From Alphaproteobacteria bacterium (GTDB lineage: Bacteria > Pseudomonadota > Alphaproteobacteria > Bin65), in the NCBI GenBank assembly GCA_022819985.1, contig JAJEGH010000028.1:62001-126000 (forward strand): a stretch of 64,000 nucleotides of DNA, in the 5' to 3' direction. Position 1 is the stretch's first letter; every line of letters starts with the position of its first letter. Under the pieces are notes generated by a model. The model had not been told where the DNA came from, made no database searches, and worked only from the letters and a program-made list of their open reading frames with translations. Positions 26,033 through 34,564 of this stretch are shown piece after piece. The position numbers were made by a program, and so were the translations under genes.

Positions 26033-27115
26033 GTGACGGACCCGAAACCAACGACAGTGGCGATCGTGGCTGCCGACGGGGTGCTGTCTTCGGCAATTGC
26101 GGGGCCGTTCGATATCCTGTCCAGCGCCGGTTACCTGTGGCAGGTGCTGAATGCAGACCCGGCTTCGGCGCGGCGCTTCGACGTGACCGTAGGCGCGCGC
26201 CGGAAGGGACCGTTGCGCTGCTATCAGGGCCTGACCGCCATGGCGGACAAGGCGCTCAAGGACATGCCTGCGCCGGATATTGCCTTCGTGCCGACGGTGT
26301 TCCTGCCCTCGCTGCTGGAAGAGCCGATCGGGATTGCGGATACCTGGCGCCCGATCGTGTCCTGGCTCGCGGCGGCCTACACCAACGGCAGCCTGGTCTG
26401 CTCGAATTCGTCGGGCGCGCTGCTGCTCGCCGAGGCCGGCCTGCTCGACGGCCGGGCGGCGACGATCCACTGGACGCTGGCCGAGCGGGCGCAACGGAAA
26501 TATCCGGCGATCCGATTTCAGCCCCACCGGGTGCTCATACCGGCCGGTCCGGGCGAGCGCATCGTTACGGCCGGCGGCGGCACCTGCTGGCAGGATCTGG
26601 CACTCTACCTGATCGCCCGCTTCGCCGGATCGGTGACCGCCGCGCAAACCGCCAAGTCCTTCACGATCTTCCGCAAGGTGCGCGGCCAGCAGCCCTACGC
26701 CGAATGGTTTCCGCCGCGCAAACACGGCGACGCGGCGGTCGCCCGGGCGCAGCAGATCCTGCACCGGGACTTTCCGTCCGCCGACGTGCTGTCCTGCGCC
26801 GTCGCGGCGTCGCGCCTGTCGCCGCGCACCTTCAAGCGGCGCTTCAAGGCGGCGACCGGCCAATCGGCGACCGACTATATCCAGCACCTCCGGGTCAAGG
26901 AGGCCCGCTTCAGGCTGGAGACCACCAACAACAGCATCGAGGAAATCGGCGCGCGGATCGGCTACCGGGACGTCGCCTTTTTCCGCACCCTGTTCCGGCG
27001 TCTCGTAGGCCTGACGCCCGGCCAGTATCGCGAACAGTTCGGCCTGCTGGAATATCCGGGGGCCGATCCGTTCGATTCCGCCGTCGAACCCTTTGACGCC
27101 GGGGCGGCGTCATAG
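26033..27115 (+). CDS. GlxA-family transcriptional regulator (DJ-1/PfpI plus AraC domains)
   Basis: A 360-residue regulator. Residues ~8-190 form a DJ-1/PfpI class I glutamine-amidotransferase-like sensor domain (VAIVAADGVLSSAIAGPFDIL; the nucleophile-elbow region reads VCSNSSGALLLAEAG, with Ser in place of the usual reactive Cys). Residues ~225-330 are the AraC-type helix-turn-helix (VAASRLSPRTFKRRFKAATG, LVGLTPGQYREQFG). The start is GTG 26033. It sits between the shell genes and the TRAP transporter, so it is the likely regulator of the locus. Confidence 0.88.
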   Translation: MTDPKPTTVAIVAADGVLSSAIAGPFDILSSAGYLWQVLNADPASARRFDVTVGARRKGPLRCYQGLTAMADKALKDMPAPDIAFVPTVFLPSLLEEPIGIADTWRPIVSWLAAAYTNGSLVCSNSSGALLLAEAGLLDGRAATIHWTLAERAQRKYPAIRFQPHRVLIPAGPGERIVTAGGGTCWQDLALYLIARFAGSVTAAQTAKSFTIFRKVRGQQPYAEWFPPRKHGDAAVARAQQILHRDFPSADVLSCAVAASRLSPRTFKRRFKAATGQSATDYIQHLRVKEARFRLETTNNSIEEIGARIGYRDVAFFRTLFRRLVGLTPGQYREQFGLLEYPGADPFDSAVEPFDAGAAS

Positions 27116-27169
27116 CAAGTTCGGCACCGTCCACTGCATGTCAGGTTCATCACCATCGGGAGGAAACAG

Positions 27170-28168
27170 ATGAAATTCCGTTCGACCATTCTGGCGCTGA
27201 GCGCAGCAGCGCTGCTGACCGCGCCTGCCGCTCAGGCGCTGGAGCTCAAGCTTTCCATTTCGCCGCCGCCGCAAACGCCGTGGGGCAAATTCGTCATAAG
27301 AATTGCCGAGAAGGTCAAGAAGGCTTCGGGCGGCACGCTGACGATCAAGAACTATTTCAACGACCAGCTTTCCGGCAACGAGCAGAACACGATCCGCCAG
27401 ATCGTGCGCGGCCGCGTCGACCTGGGCGCGCACTCGAACACGGGCATTTCGCTGGTCGCGCCGGAATTTGCCCTGCTCGCTGCGCCGTACCTCTGGAAAG
27501 ACCTGAAGGAAGCCGATTGCGTGGCCGACAAGCATCTGCTGCCGGTCTACGAAGGGCTGCTGCGCAAGGGCGGCGTGGTGCCGCTGAGCTGGATGGAGGT
27601 CGGCAACCAGATCGTGTTCGCCAAGAAGACGATCAAGTCGCCGGCCGATCTCGCCGGCGTCAAGCTGCGCACCGCGCCGACGCCGACCGATACGACCTAT
27701 ATGAAGGTCGCCGGCGCCAGCGCCATTCCGCTGGGGACCGCGGAAAGCATGCCCGCGATCAAGACCGGCGTCGTCAACGCCACGACATGGCCCACGGTCT
27801 ACGGCATTGCGGTCGGCTATCACAAGGTCGCCCCGTATGTGACCGTGACCAACCATTCGCACCAGCTCGGCGGGGTCGTTATCAGCAAGAAGGTCTGGGA
27901 CGGCCTTAACAAGCAGCAGCAGGGTTGGCTGAAGTCCGCGCACGAAGAGGTCGGATTCCTGCGCAAAGCCGTCCGGGGCGCCGAAGTCGCGTTGCTCGGA
28001 AAGATCGCGAAGGGCGGCGCGACGGTCTACCGGCCGAATGCAGAGGAAATGAAGGCCTGGCGCGCCAAGGCGCCGGCCGCCCAGGCGCAGATCATCAAGG
28101 ATCTCGGTGGCCAGGCGGCCGAGGTCTGGAAGCGCCTGCAGGCCGCCCGCAAGGCCTGCGCCGCTTGA
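27170..28168 (+). CDS. dctP: TRAP transporter substrate-binding protein DctP family
   Basis: A 332-residue periplasmic binding protein of a TRAP transporter. Residues 1-23 are a signal peptide ending QALELKLS. DctP features include WGKFVIRIAEKVKKASGG at the start of the mature part, LAGVKLRT in the hinge with the arginine that binds the ligand carboxylate in the family, and NATTWPTVYGIAVG. It binds probably a carboxylate or sulfonate compound for import. A GGGAGGAAA ribosome site precedes it. DctQ and DctM follow at once, completing the transporter, which likely feeds the BMC locus. Confidence 0.88.
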   Translation: MKFRSTILALSAAALLTAPAAQALELKLSISPPPQTPWGKFVIRIAEKVKKASGGTLTIKNYFNDQLSGNEQNTIRQIVRGRVDLGAHSNTGISLVAPEFALLAAPYLWKDLKEADCVADKHLLPVYEGLLRKGGVVPLSWMEVGNQIVFAKKTIKSPADLAGVKLRTAPTPTDTTYMKVAGASAIPLGTAESMPAIKTGVVNATTWPTVYGIAVGYHKVAPYVTVTNHSHQLGGVVISKKVWDGLNKQQQGWLKSAHEEVGFLRKAVRGAEVALLGKIAKGGATVYRPNAEEMKAWRAKAPAAQAQIIKDLGGQAAEVWKRLQAARKACAA

Positions 28169-28184
28169 CCGGCACCAAGCTCGT

Positions 28185-28688
28185 ATGCGCAGCGGCCTAG
28201 CCCGCGCGCTGCGCACGCTCTACTGGTTCGAGGCCGGGCTCGCCACCGCCGCCAACGCGGCGGTGGCGAGCCGGCTTCTTGCCGATGTCCAGTCGCGGGA
28301 AATACTCGGCGAGGCGATCTGGGGCGCGCAGAAAATAGCGGTTTTCGGCGCGATTATCGCTGGCTTTCTCGGTCTGGTGCTCTCAACCGCATCGAACAGC
28401 CATTTGCGCCCGCAATTCGCCGACGGCTGGTTCCCGCGCGCCTGGAGCCCGGGCGTCAGCCGCATCGGCGATGTCGTGTCGGGTCTGCTCTATATCGGCT
28501 TCGGCATCGTGGCGCTCGGCTATGTCGAGGAGAGCATCGTCGCCAGGGAACGCGCCGCGGTGCTGTATACGCCCCTGTGGCCGATCCAGATCGTCCTGCC
28601 CTACGCCTTCTTCTCGTCGGCGGTGCGGCACTTCTCCTTTGCCGCCTTTCCGGAGCTGAAGCCCGCGGCGCGGCCCGAAGAGGGCTGA
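28185..28688 (+). CDS. dctQ: TRAP transporter small permease DctQ family
   Basis: A 167-residue integral membrane protein with four hydrophobic segments (GAIIAGFLGLVLS, ISVVSGLLYIGFGIVAL, PIQIVLPYAFFSSAVR are recognisable). It is the small membrane subunit that partners DctM. Start ATG 28185 overlaps no gene and lies 16 bases after dctP; longer upstream frames are dctP shadow. The GVSRIGDVVSG segment matches DctQ size and pattern rather than exact motifs. Confidence 0.78.
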   Translation: MRSGLARALRTLYWFEAGLATAANAAVASRLLADVQSREILGEAIWGAQKIAVFGAIIAGFLGLVLSTASNSHLRPQFADGWFPRAWSPGVSRIGDVVSGLLYIGFGIVALGYVEESIVARERAAVLYTPLWPIQIVLPYAFFSSAVRHFSFAAFPELKPAARPEEG

Positions 28689-28692
28689 CGCC

Positions 28693-29952
28693 ATGGAAGC
28701 GCTCGGCCTGATCGGCCTCGTCCTGCTGCTTCTGGCATTCCGCCAGAACGTCATCCTGATTCTGCTAACGGCGACCGCCTTTGTCCATCTGGTGTGGGGC
28801 GACGGCCGGATCTCCTATCTGGTCGACGATATGTGGGGCAGCCTCAACAACGAGGTCCTGCTCGCCATCCCCATGTTCATCGCCGCCGGCAACGTGATGA
28901 CGCGCGGCTCGATCGCCGAACGGCTGATCGAGGTCATGCGCGTCCTGACGCAATGGCTGCCCGGCGGCCTCGCGGTCGCTACCATTCTGTCCTGCGCGGT
29001 TTTCGCCGCGATTTCCGGCTCGTCGCCGGTCACGTTGCTGGCGGTCGGCACGATCCTGTATCCGGCCTTGCTGCGCGAAGGCTATTCCAGGAGCTTCTCG
29101 CTCGGTGCGCTCACTTCAGGCGGCACGCTCGGCATCATTATTCCGCCGTCGATCCCGCTCATCCTCTACGGGATCGTAACCGAGAAATCGATTTCCGACC
29201 TGTTCACGGCCGGCATCATGCCGGGGCTCCTGCTGACGGCGGTGCTCAGCATCTACGCCCTCTGGGTCAACCGGCAACTGCCGGCGAAGCCGTGGGATTT
29301 TCTGGCCATAGGCGAGGCGCTGCGCAAGGGCATCTGGGCGCTCCTTCTGCCGGTCGTCCTGCTCGGCGGCATCTATTCCGGTTATTTCTCGGCGACCGAA
29401 GCCGCCGCGGTGGCGCTGGGCTATGCGCTGTTCATCGAGATTTTCGTGCATCGCGAGATGCGGGTGCGGGACTTCTTCAACACCTCGGTCGAGACGGCGA
29501 AGCTGCTCGGCACGCTGTTTCCTATCGTGGCGGTCGCGCTCAGCATCAAGTCGCTGCTGACCGTCGAGCAGGTACCCCACGCGCTCGCCGAATGGATCGG
29601 CACGATTGTTACCGATCCGGTCACCTTCCTGCTGGCGATGAACCTGCTGCTGTTGCTGGTCGGCTGTTTCATCGACGTGATTTCGGCCATCCTGATCCTC
29701 GGGCCGCTGATGCTCGGCATTGCCGAAACCTACGGCATCAACCCGATCCATCTCGGCATCATCATGGTGATCAATCTGGAGGTCGGTTTCCTGACGCCGC
29801 CGGTCGGCCTCAACCTGATCGTTGCGATGACGGCCTTCCGGGAATCCTTCTTCCTGGTCTGCCGGGCCGTCCTGCCCTTCATCGCCCTGATCCTGGCGGT
29901 GCTGATGATTGTGACCTTCGTGCCCGAAGTGTCGCTGTTCTTCCTCCAGTAG
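28693..29952 (+). CDS. dctM: TRAP transporter large permease DctM family
   Basis: A 419-residue polytopic protein with about 12 hydrophobic segments. Diagnostic motifs are AIPMFIAAGNVMTRG near the N-terminus, FAAISGSSPVTLLAVGTILYP and SLGALTSGGTLGIIIPPSIPLILYG, with LNLIVAMTAFRESF near the end. It is the channel component of the TRAP importer with DctP and DctQ, probably cation-coupled as in the family. It lies four bases after dctQ and before the amidase gene. Confidence 0.92.
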   Translation: MEALGLIGLVLLLLAFRQNVILILLTATAFVHLVWGDGRISYLVDDMWGSLNNEVLLAIPMFIAAGNVMTRGSIAERLIEVMRVLTQWLPGGLAVATILSCAVFAAISGSSPVTLLAVGTILYPALLREGYSRSFSLGALTSGGTLGIIIPPSIPLILYGIVTEKSISDLFTAGIMPGLLLTAVLSIYALWVNRQLPAKPWDFLAIGEALRKGIWALLLPVVLLGGIYSGYFSATEAAAVALGYALFIEIFVHREMRVRDFFNTSVETAKLLGTLFPIVAVALSIKSLLTVEQVPHALAEWIGTIVTDPVTFLLAMNLLLLLVGCFIDVISAILILGPLMLGIAETYGINPIHLGIIMVINLEVGFLTPPVGLNLIVAMTAFRESFFLVCRAVLPFIALILAVLMIVTFVPEVSLFFLQ

Positions 29953-30019
29953 CCGAGCTGCAACCGGCCGGAATTTGCCCCTTCGCGACGTTGGTGTAGA
30001 CTGCGCGGCGAGAAGCGGG

Positions 30020-31288
30020 GTGCGGATCGTGAGCGAAATCTACAACGCCATCGGGTTGCAGACCGACACGGTCGACTGCAAGTTCCGAATCGGCGATGCA
30101 CCGGACTACGAGCGCAACCTGCGCCATCTCGACCACATGATCGACATGGCGGTGCTCCATTCCATGGAATACCGGCCGCGCCTGCTGGTGCTTTGCGAGG
30201 GCGCGATCCAGGGTTTCCCGGACGAGTATCACGACTGGGAATCGGCGGCCTACGCCCGCAGCGGCGCCATCGACATTCCCGGCCCGGTCACCGACCGCCT
30301 GGCGGAAAAAGCGGTCAAATGGGATCTCTACCTGATCGGCCAGGCCAAGGCGCGCATGCCGGAGTTTCCCGACCGCTTCTTCAACACCGCCTTCATCATC
30401 GATCCGGCCGGCGAGATCGTTCACCTCCACCGCAAGAACGTCGTCTTCACCATCGAGCACACGACCACGCCGCACGATGTCTGGGACCAGTGGGTCGCGA
30501 TGTTCGGCGACGGGCTCGACGCCTTCTTCCCGGTTGCGAGAACGCCGATCGGCAATATCGGCTGCCTGATCTGCATGGAGGGCAACTATCCGGAACTGGC
30601 GCGCGGTCTGATGATGAACGGTGCGGAAATCGTTTACCGGCCGAGTTCCATCGAGAACAAGATTTCGACCGGCGTCTGGCAGATCCAGAACCGGGCCCGC
30701 GCGCTGGACAACAACTGCTACGTCATCGCGCCGAATACCGGCTATCACATCGTCGATTCAGCCGGCACGCGCGGCTTCGTGACCGGCGGCCACCCGATGA
30801 TCGTCGATTATCGCGGCCGGATCGCGCACGAGATCCGGACCCAGGGCGACGCCTTCGTCGCCGCGCCGATCAATATCGAGGGGTTGCGCCAGCACCGCGC
30901 GAACGCACGCCAGAACAACTGGGCGCCCCACATGAAGACCGAGCTCTACCGGCTGATCTACGAGATGGCGGTGTGGCCGAAGAACCTGGCGGCGACCCGG
31001 CCGCCGCAGCGCCGCGAGGCGACGGACGAAATCTATTTCCAGACCATCCGGAACCTGCAGGAAGCGGGGGTGCAGATGCCGCCGGCCGCCGTTTCCAGCC
31101 GGGCCGACGCGGGCGGTACGTCGGCCGGACAGTCGCTCAGGGAGCACATTCTCGAACGGGCTGCGGCGATGGAAAACGGCGGGCGTGCCGAACCGCAGGC
31201 CCCCAGGCTGCGAGTCGTGCGGACCGGCAGACCGGATGGAGAACCGACAGAAGAAGCCGCGCCCGTTCCGTCCGAGGCCGCGGAATAG
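30020..31288 (+). CDS. Nitrilase/aliphatic amidase family hydrolase with long C-terminal tail
   Basis: A 422-residue member of the carbon-nitrogen hydrolase superfamily. The Glu-Lys-Cys triad is visible as Glu60 (VLCEGAIQGF), Lys139 (HRKN) and Cys185 (LICMEGNYPE). It would hydrolyse an amide, nitrile or formamide to acid and ammonia. The core ends at about residue 335. The last ~90 residues are Ala/Pro/Gly-rich, apart from a helix QSLREHILERAAAM at ~375-388 resembling encapsulation-peptide helices. The GTG 30020 start follows GAGAAG; GTG 30029 is an alternative. It is the last gene of the BMC-TRAP unit. The substrate is unknown. Confidence 0.82.
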   Translation: MRIVSEIYNAIGLQTDTVDCKFRIGDAPDYERNLRHLDHMIDMAVLHSMEYRPRLLVLCEGAIQGFPDEYHDWESAAYARSGAIDIPGPVTDRLAEKAVKWDLYLIGQAKARMPEFPDRFFNTAFIIDPAGEIVHLHRKNVVFTIEHTTTPHDVWDQWVAMFGDGLDAFFPVARTPIGNIGCLICMEGNYPELARGLMMNGAEIVYRPSSIENKISTGVWQIQNRARALDNNCYVIAPNTGYHIVDSAGTRGFVTGGHPMIVDYRGRIAHEIRTQGDAFVAAPINIEGLRQHRANARQNNWAPHMKTELYRLIYEMAVWPKNLAATRPPQRREATDEIYFQTIRNLQEAGVQMPPAAVSSRADAGGTSAGQSLREHILERAAAMENGGRAEPQAPRLRVVRTGRPDGEPTEEAAPVPSEAAE

Positions 31289-31329
31289 CCGAAGTCTCTA
31301 CCTGCCGCCGGATTACTGCGAGAGTCCGG

Positions 31330-33456
31330 TCATGCGCCGAGCGCGGGTACGCCGAGCAGGTCGGCGACCATCGGCACCTGTTCCAGCGCCCATTTCATTT
31401 CCTGCCTTTCAAAGCCGCCGAGTTCCGCCGGATCGACCTTGTTGGACAGTTTCAGGCCGCGGTCGATATCGCGCAACTGCTGGTCGAGGATGAGACCGAG
31501 CAGTATCCGGTGCGCCTCGACAAGATTGTCGACCGTCTTCTCCGGAACTGTCTCCAGCGCGCGTGCCGCCGCCAGGCGCTTCGGCGTCGTGCGTGCGTCG
31601 ACGCCGTGCATCAGCGCGACGACGCGGGCGGTCGAGAAGATCGGCATGATGCCGCCGATCTTCAGGTCGACGCGTCCGGCCTCGGTCTTGAACCGTCCGA
31701 ACAGTCCGAGGGGCGTGTCGAATTCTCCGGCGTGCATGGCAAGGAATTTGTGGAACGCAGGTGCATGCCGGGCGATGTCCAGCGCCTCCATGCGCAGGCT
31801 TTCGGCCATATCCGCAGCGCCGAGCACCGCCTGGGCGTCGAAGAAGATATCGCAGTTGAGAAGATCGTCGGCGCGCGACCGCTCGATCCAGGACCGGACG
31901 GTCTCGCGCCATACCCTGAGCGGTTTACGCCAAGCGGCATTGGACGCCATGATACCGCCGGGGCAGTAGACGACGCCGGCTTCGTTCAGGATGTCGGCAA
32001 TGCGGCGGCCGAGTTCCGCGAACCAGTCGTCTGCATCCTCCGGTGCGTCGTCCGCGTAAATCAGCGCGTTGTCCTGATCCATGGCGAGCAGGCTCTCGCC
32101 GCGGCCGCCGGAGCCGAGCACGAGAAGCGCATAGGACGCCGGCGCCTCGCCCAGGCCCGCTTCCGCCATTTCCGCTTCCGCCAGTTGGCACGCCCGGCCC
32201 GTCAATGCGCGCAATTCGCGGGAGACCAGCGAAGCGACCGTTCTGGCGTCGACTTCCTCAAACACCAGCGCGCGGGCAACTGCGGTCAGTTGCGACCAGA
32301 CCCGGCCGAGCTCGAAGCGCGACCGGGCGGATTCGATGCTGTCGCCGAGCGAAACCGCATCGCCGGCCCGCTGACGCAGCAGATCGCGCGCACTGAGCGC
32401 GCCGCAGAGTTTGCCGTCGTCATCCGATACGCCGAGATGCCGGAACCCGCCATCGGACATCCGCGCCAGCGCCCGGTAAACGAATTCGTTCCTGTGAATC
32501 GTGACCAGGGGGCGGCGCCCGAGCGCGCCGACCGGCGATTGCAGAGCCGGCGGGCCGTCCCGGTCGATAGCGCGCAGAATATCCCGCTCCGTTACGATGC
32601 CGTAAGGGCCGCCGGCCGTTTCGGGAACCAGGAAAAGGGAGCTGACCTTTTCCGCCATCATCCGAGCGAGTACCGATTTTGCCGGCCGCTCGTTCTCCGC
32701 CGTCAGCGGAGGCGTCTTCATCAGATCGGCAACGCGGTGGCGGTAGGGATAGCTGTCGATCCGGACATACTCCGCGATGGCCTCCTTCGCGCCGCTCTGC
32801 GCCATATCGTGCCAGCCGGCCTGGGCTTCCTCCGTCATCCGGGCGGACAGGGCCCGGATGGCCCGTTCCGCCTGCGCCAGCGTGACGAGGCCCCGGTCCC
32901 GCAGCTTCGGTACTACGGCGCGGTAAACTTCGGCGGCGACCCGGGCATCTCCCAGGGCCCGATGGCGATCCGCCACCTCGACACCGAGCCAGCCTGCCGC
33001 CATTTCGAGCGACTGCTCCGGCAACTCCGGCGCGACCAGTTCAACCAGATGGCGGACATCGAGGGCGCGGGGCGGGCGCCAGGCCAGGCCGTGGCGCTCG
33101 TGCTCCGCCTTCAGCACCGCCAGATCGAAGCCGACCGAATAGCCGATAACGACCGCAGAGCCGGCCCAGGCCCCGAACTCCGCCATCCGCTCCGGAAAAG
33201 GCGGCGCTTCGGCGACATCGGAATCGGCAATACCGTGAATTCCCGTGGCAGCCGCCGGGATCGCAATACCGGGATCGACCAGTTCGGAAAACTCGCGCCG
33301 GGGACCGGGCGCGCACGTTTCGAGACGCACCGCGCCGATTTCGACGATCCGCACCTTCTCGACATCGAGGCCGGTCGTTTCAGTATCGATAACGACAGCC
33401 GGCACGCTCGAAAGCGGCATGCCCGACAACCCGCCCGATGTGGACCGAAAGCTCAT
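31330..33456 (-). CDS. Fusion of DEDDh exonuclease, CBS pair and DUF294 nucleotidyltransferase domains
   Basis: A 708-residue protein. Residues ~20-185 are a DnaQ-like 3'-5' exonuclease (VVIDTETTGL with Asp24 and Glu26, HxxxxD in HRALGDARVA). Residues ~243-365 are a CBS pair (GIVTERDILRAI). Residues ~370-515 are the DUF294 nucleotidyltransferase-like domain (GSGGRGE at 448-454, DQDNALIY with Asp460 and Asp462), then the DUF294 C-terminal helical region. Such fusions are often encoded beside acetate/cation symporters and are thought to regulate transport, as here (symporter at 34565). It is convergent to the amidase gene. Confidence 0.85.
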   Translation of the reverse strand: MSFRSTSGGLSGMPLSSVPAVVIDTETTGLDVEKVRIVEIGAVRLETCAPGPRREFSELVDPGIAIPAAATGIHGIADSDVAEAPPFPERMAEFGAWAGSAVVIGYSVGFDLAVLKAEHERHGLAWRPPRALDVRHLVELVAPELPEQSLEMAAGWLGVEVADRHRALGDARVAAEVYRAVVPKLRDRGLVTLAQAERAIRALSARMTEEAQAGWHDMAQSGAKEAIAEYVRIDSYPYRHRVADLMKTPPLTAENERPAKSVLARMMAEKVSSLFLVPETAGGPYGIVTERDILRAIDRDGPPALQSPVGALGRRPLVTIHRNEFVYRALARMSDGGFRHLGVSDDDGKLCGALSARDLLRQRAGDAVSLGDSIESARSRFELGRVWSQLTAVARALVFEEVDARTVASLVSRELRALTGRACQLAEAEMAEAGLGEAPASYALLVLGSGGRGESLLAMDQDNALIYADDAPEDADDWFAELGRRIADILNEAGVVYCPGGIMASNAAWRKPLRVWRETVRSWIERSRADDLLNCDIFFDAQAVLGAADMAESLRMEALDIARHAPAFHKFLAMHAGEFDTPLGLFGRFKTEAGRVDLKIGGIMPIFSTARVVALMHGVDARTTPKRLAAARALETVPEKTVDNLVEAHRILLGLILDQQLRDIDRGLKLSNKVDPAELGGFERQEMKWALEQVPMVADLLGVPALGA

Positions 33457-33471
33457 ATGCGGCCTCGAACG

Positions 33472-34122
33472 CTATGAACTGGAAGCGTTCCGCCAGTCGA
33501 GCGCGATACTGTCGGGAACGACACGATCCCGGAAGGAAGCGCGAACCTCGCGCCACTTGTTGCCGACGGACGTAGCAACGATCTTCCGGTCGAGTCTCTT
33601 GAATTCGTCGACAACGGGCGCAAAACGCGGCAGGTCGACGGAGCTGAGGGAAAATGCGGCGGCGCCGACTGCCGCCGCGGACCAGTCGGTCTCGCGCAAC
33701 CGCTGCTCGAACCGCTCGCGGGCATCGGCCGGGATCTTTCCCGGTTCGATGTCGACCAGACCGCCCCGCATGCCGTTGTCGAAGCACAGCCGGGCGATGG
33801 CCTGGGCCTCCTGCGGCGCCAGACGCGCGGACTCCGCCACGATGGCAACGACATGAACCGTGAGGTCGGACAGGCAGGAAACAAACACCTTTACCGACGA
33901 ATCCTGAATTGCCTGAGCAAATACTTCGTCAGTAAAGTACTCGCGAAATTGTGTCCCCATACGAGCCTTCAAATATCCGAACAGCGCCGTCTGCGCAACG
34001 AATGAGGCTCTGGTCCTTGCAAACAAGCATAGATTCTCGACTGAATCTATCGGTGTCCGGTCGAATCGTTCGGCAATACTCTTGAAGGGGCCGGGCAGTC
34101 TTGCAAGCAGGGTAAGGATCAT
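33472..34122 (-). CDS. Conserved protein of unknown function next to the exonuclease fusion
   Basis: A 216-residue protein that I do not recognise. It is mostly helical, with a central HVVAIVAESARLAPQEAQAIAR region. No signal peptide, clear catalytic motif or metal site is seen. It ends 16 bases before the exonuclease fusion in the same orientation, so the two probably form an operon. The ATG at 34122 is preceded by GGATC only, so the start is uncertain. Confidence 0.6.
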   Translation of the reverse strand: MILTLLARLPGPFKSIAERFDRTPIDSVENLCLFARTRASFVAQTALFGYLKARMGTQFREYFTDEVFAQAIQDSSVKVFVSCLSDLTVHVVAIVAESARLAPQEAQAIARLCFDNGMRGGLVDIEPGKIPADARERFEQRLRETDWSAAAVGAAAFSLSSVDLPRFAPVVDEFKRLDRKIVATSVGNKWREVRASFRDRVVPDSIALDWRNASSS

Positions 34123-34279
34123 TGGATATATTTAAGTGGATGCGAAATAACAGGAAATTACGATACCTTGACACATTTCGGCCTCATCGTTTAAGTTTCC
34201 CGCTCCGTGTGCCCGGTCTTTCGGAAACCGGGGTTGCCCGCGGAAACGCACTCGACAAAAACTCAAAGGACGGTGCCGC

Positions 34280-34552
34280 ATGTCCGATTCGTCAGGCCAG
34301 CGGACGCGCCATTGGGGGAGGACCAGGAACCTTACGATCCTCGTACTGGTCATCTGGTTCGTCTTCTCCCTGCTGGTGCACTGGTTCGCTAAGAGCCTAA
34401 ACGGGGTTTCCTTTATCGGCTTCCCGCTAGGCTACTATCTCGCAGTCCAAGGCTCGCTGATCATTTTCGTGCTGCTGATCTTCTACCAGAACTGGCAGCA
34501 GGACAAGATCGACAACGAGGCCGGTCTCTCCGGCGACGAAACCGAAGGTTAG
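34280..34552 (+). CDS. DUF4212 small subunit of sodium/solute symporter
   Basis: A 90-residue membrane protein with two hydrophobic segments (NLTILVLVIWFVFSLLVHWF and YLAVQGSLIIFVLLIFYQNW), the DUF4212 pattern. These short proteins precede SSS-family symporters and are required subunits in known pairs. The gene lies 12 bases before the symporter ATG. Confidence 0.85.
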   Translation: MSDSSGQRTRHWGRTRNLTILVLVIWFVFSLLVHWFAKSLNGVSFIGFPLGYYLAVQGSLIIFVLLIFYQNWQQDKIDNEAGLSGDETEG

Positions 34553-34564
34553 GGGGAGATCGCC

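Noticed and set aside
30193-33477. A 1094-residue plus-strand open frame
   Set aside because: It crosses two real genes (amidase and exonuclease fusion) in other frames and is Arg/Pro-rich with no conserved pattern.
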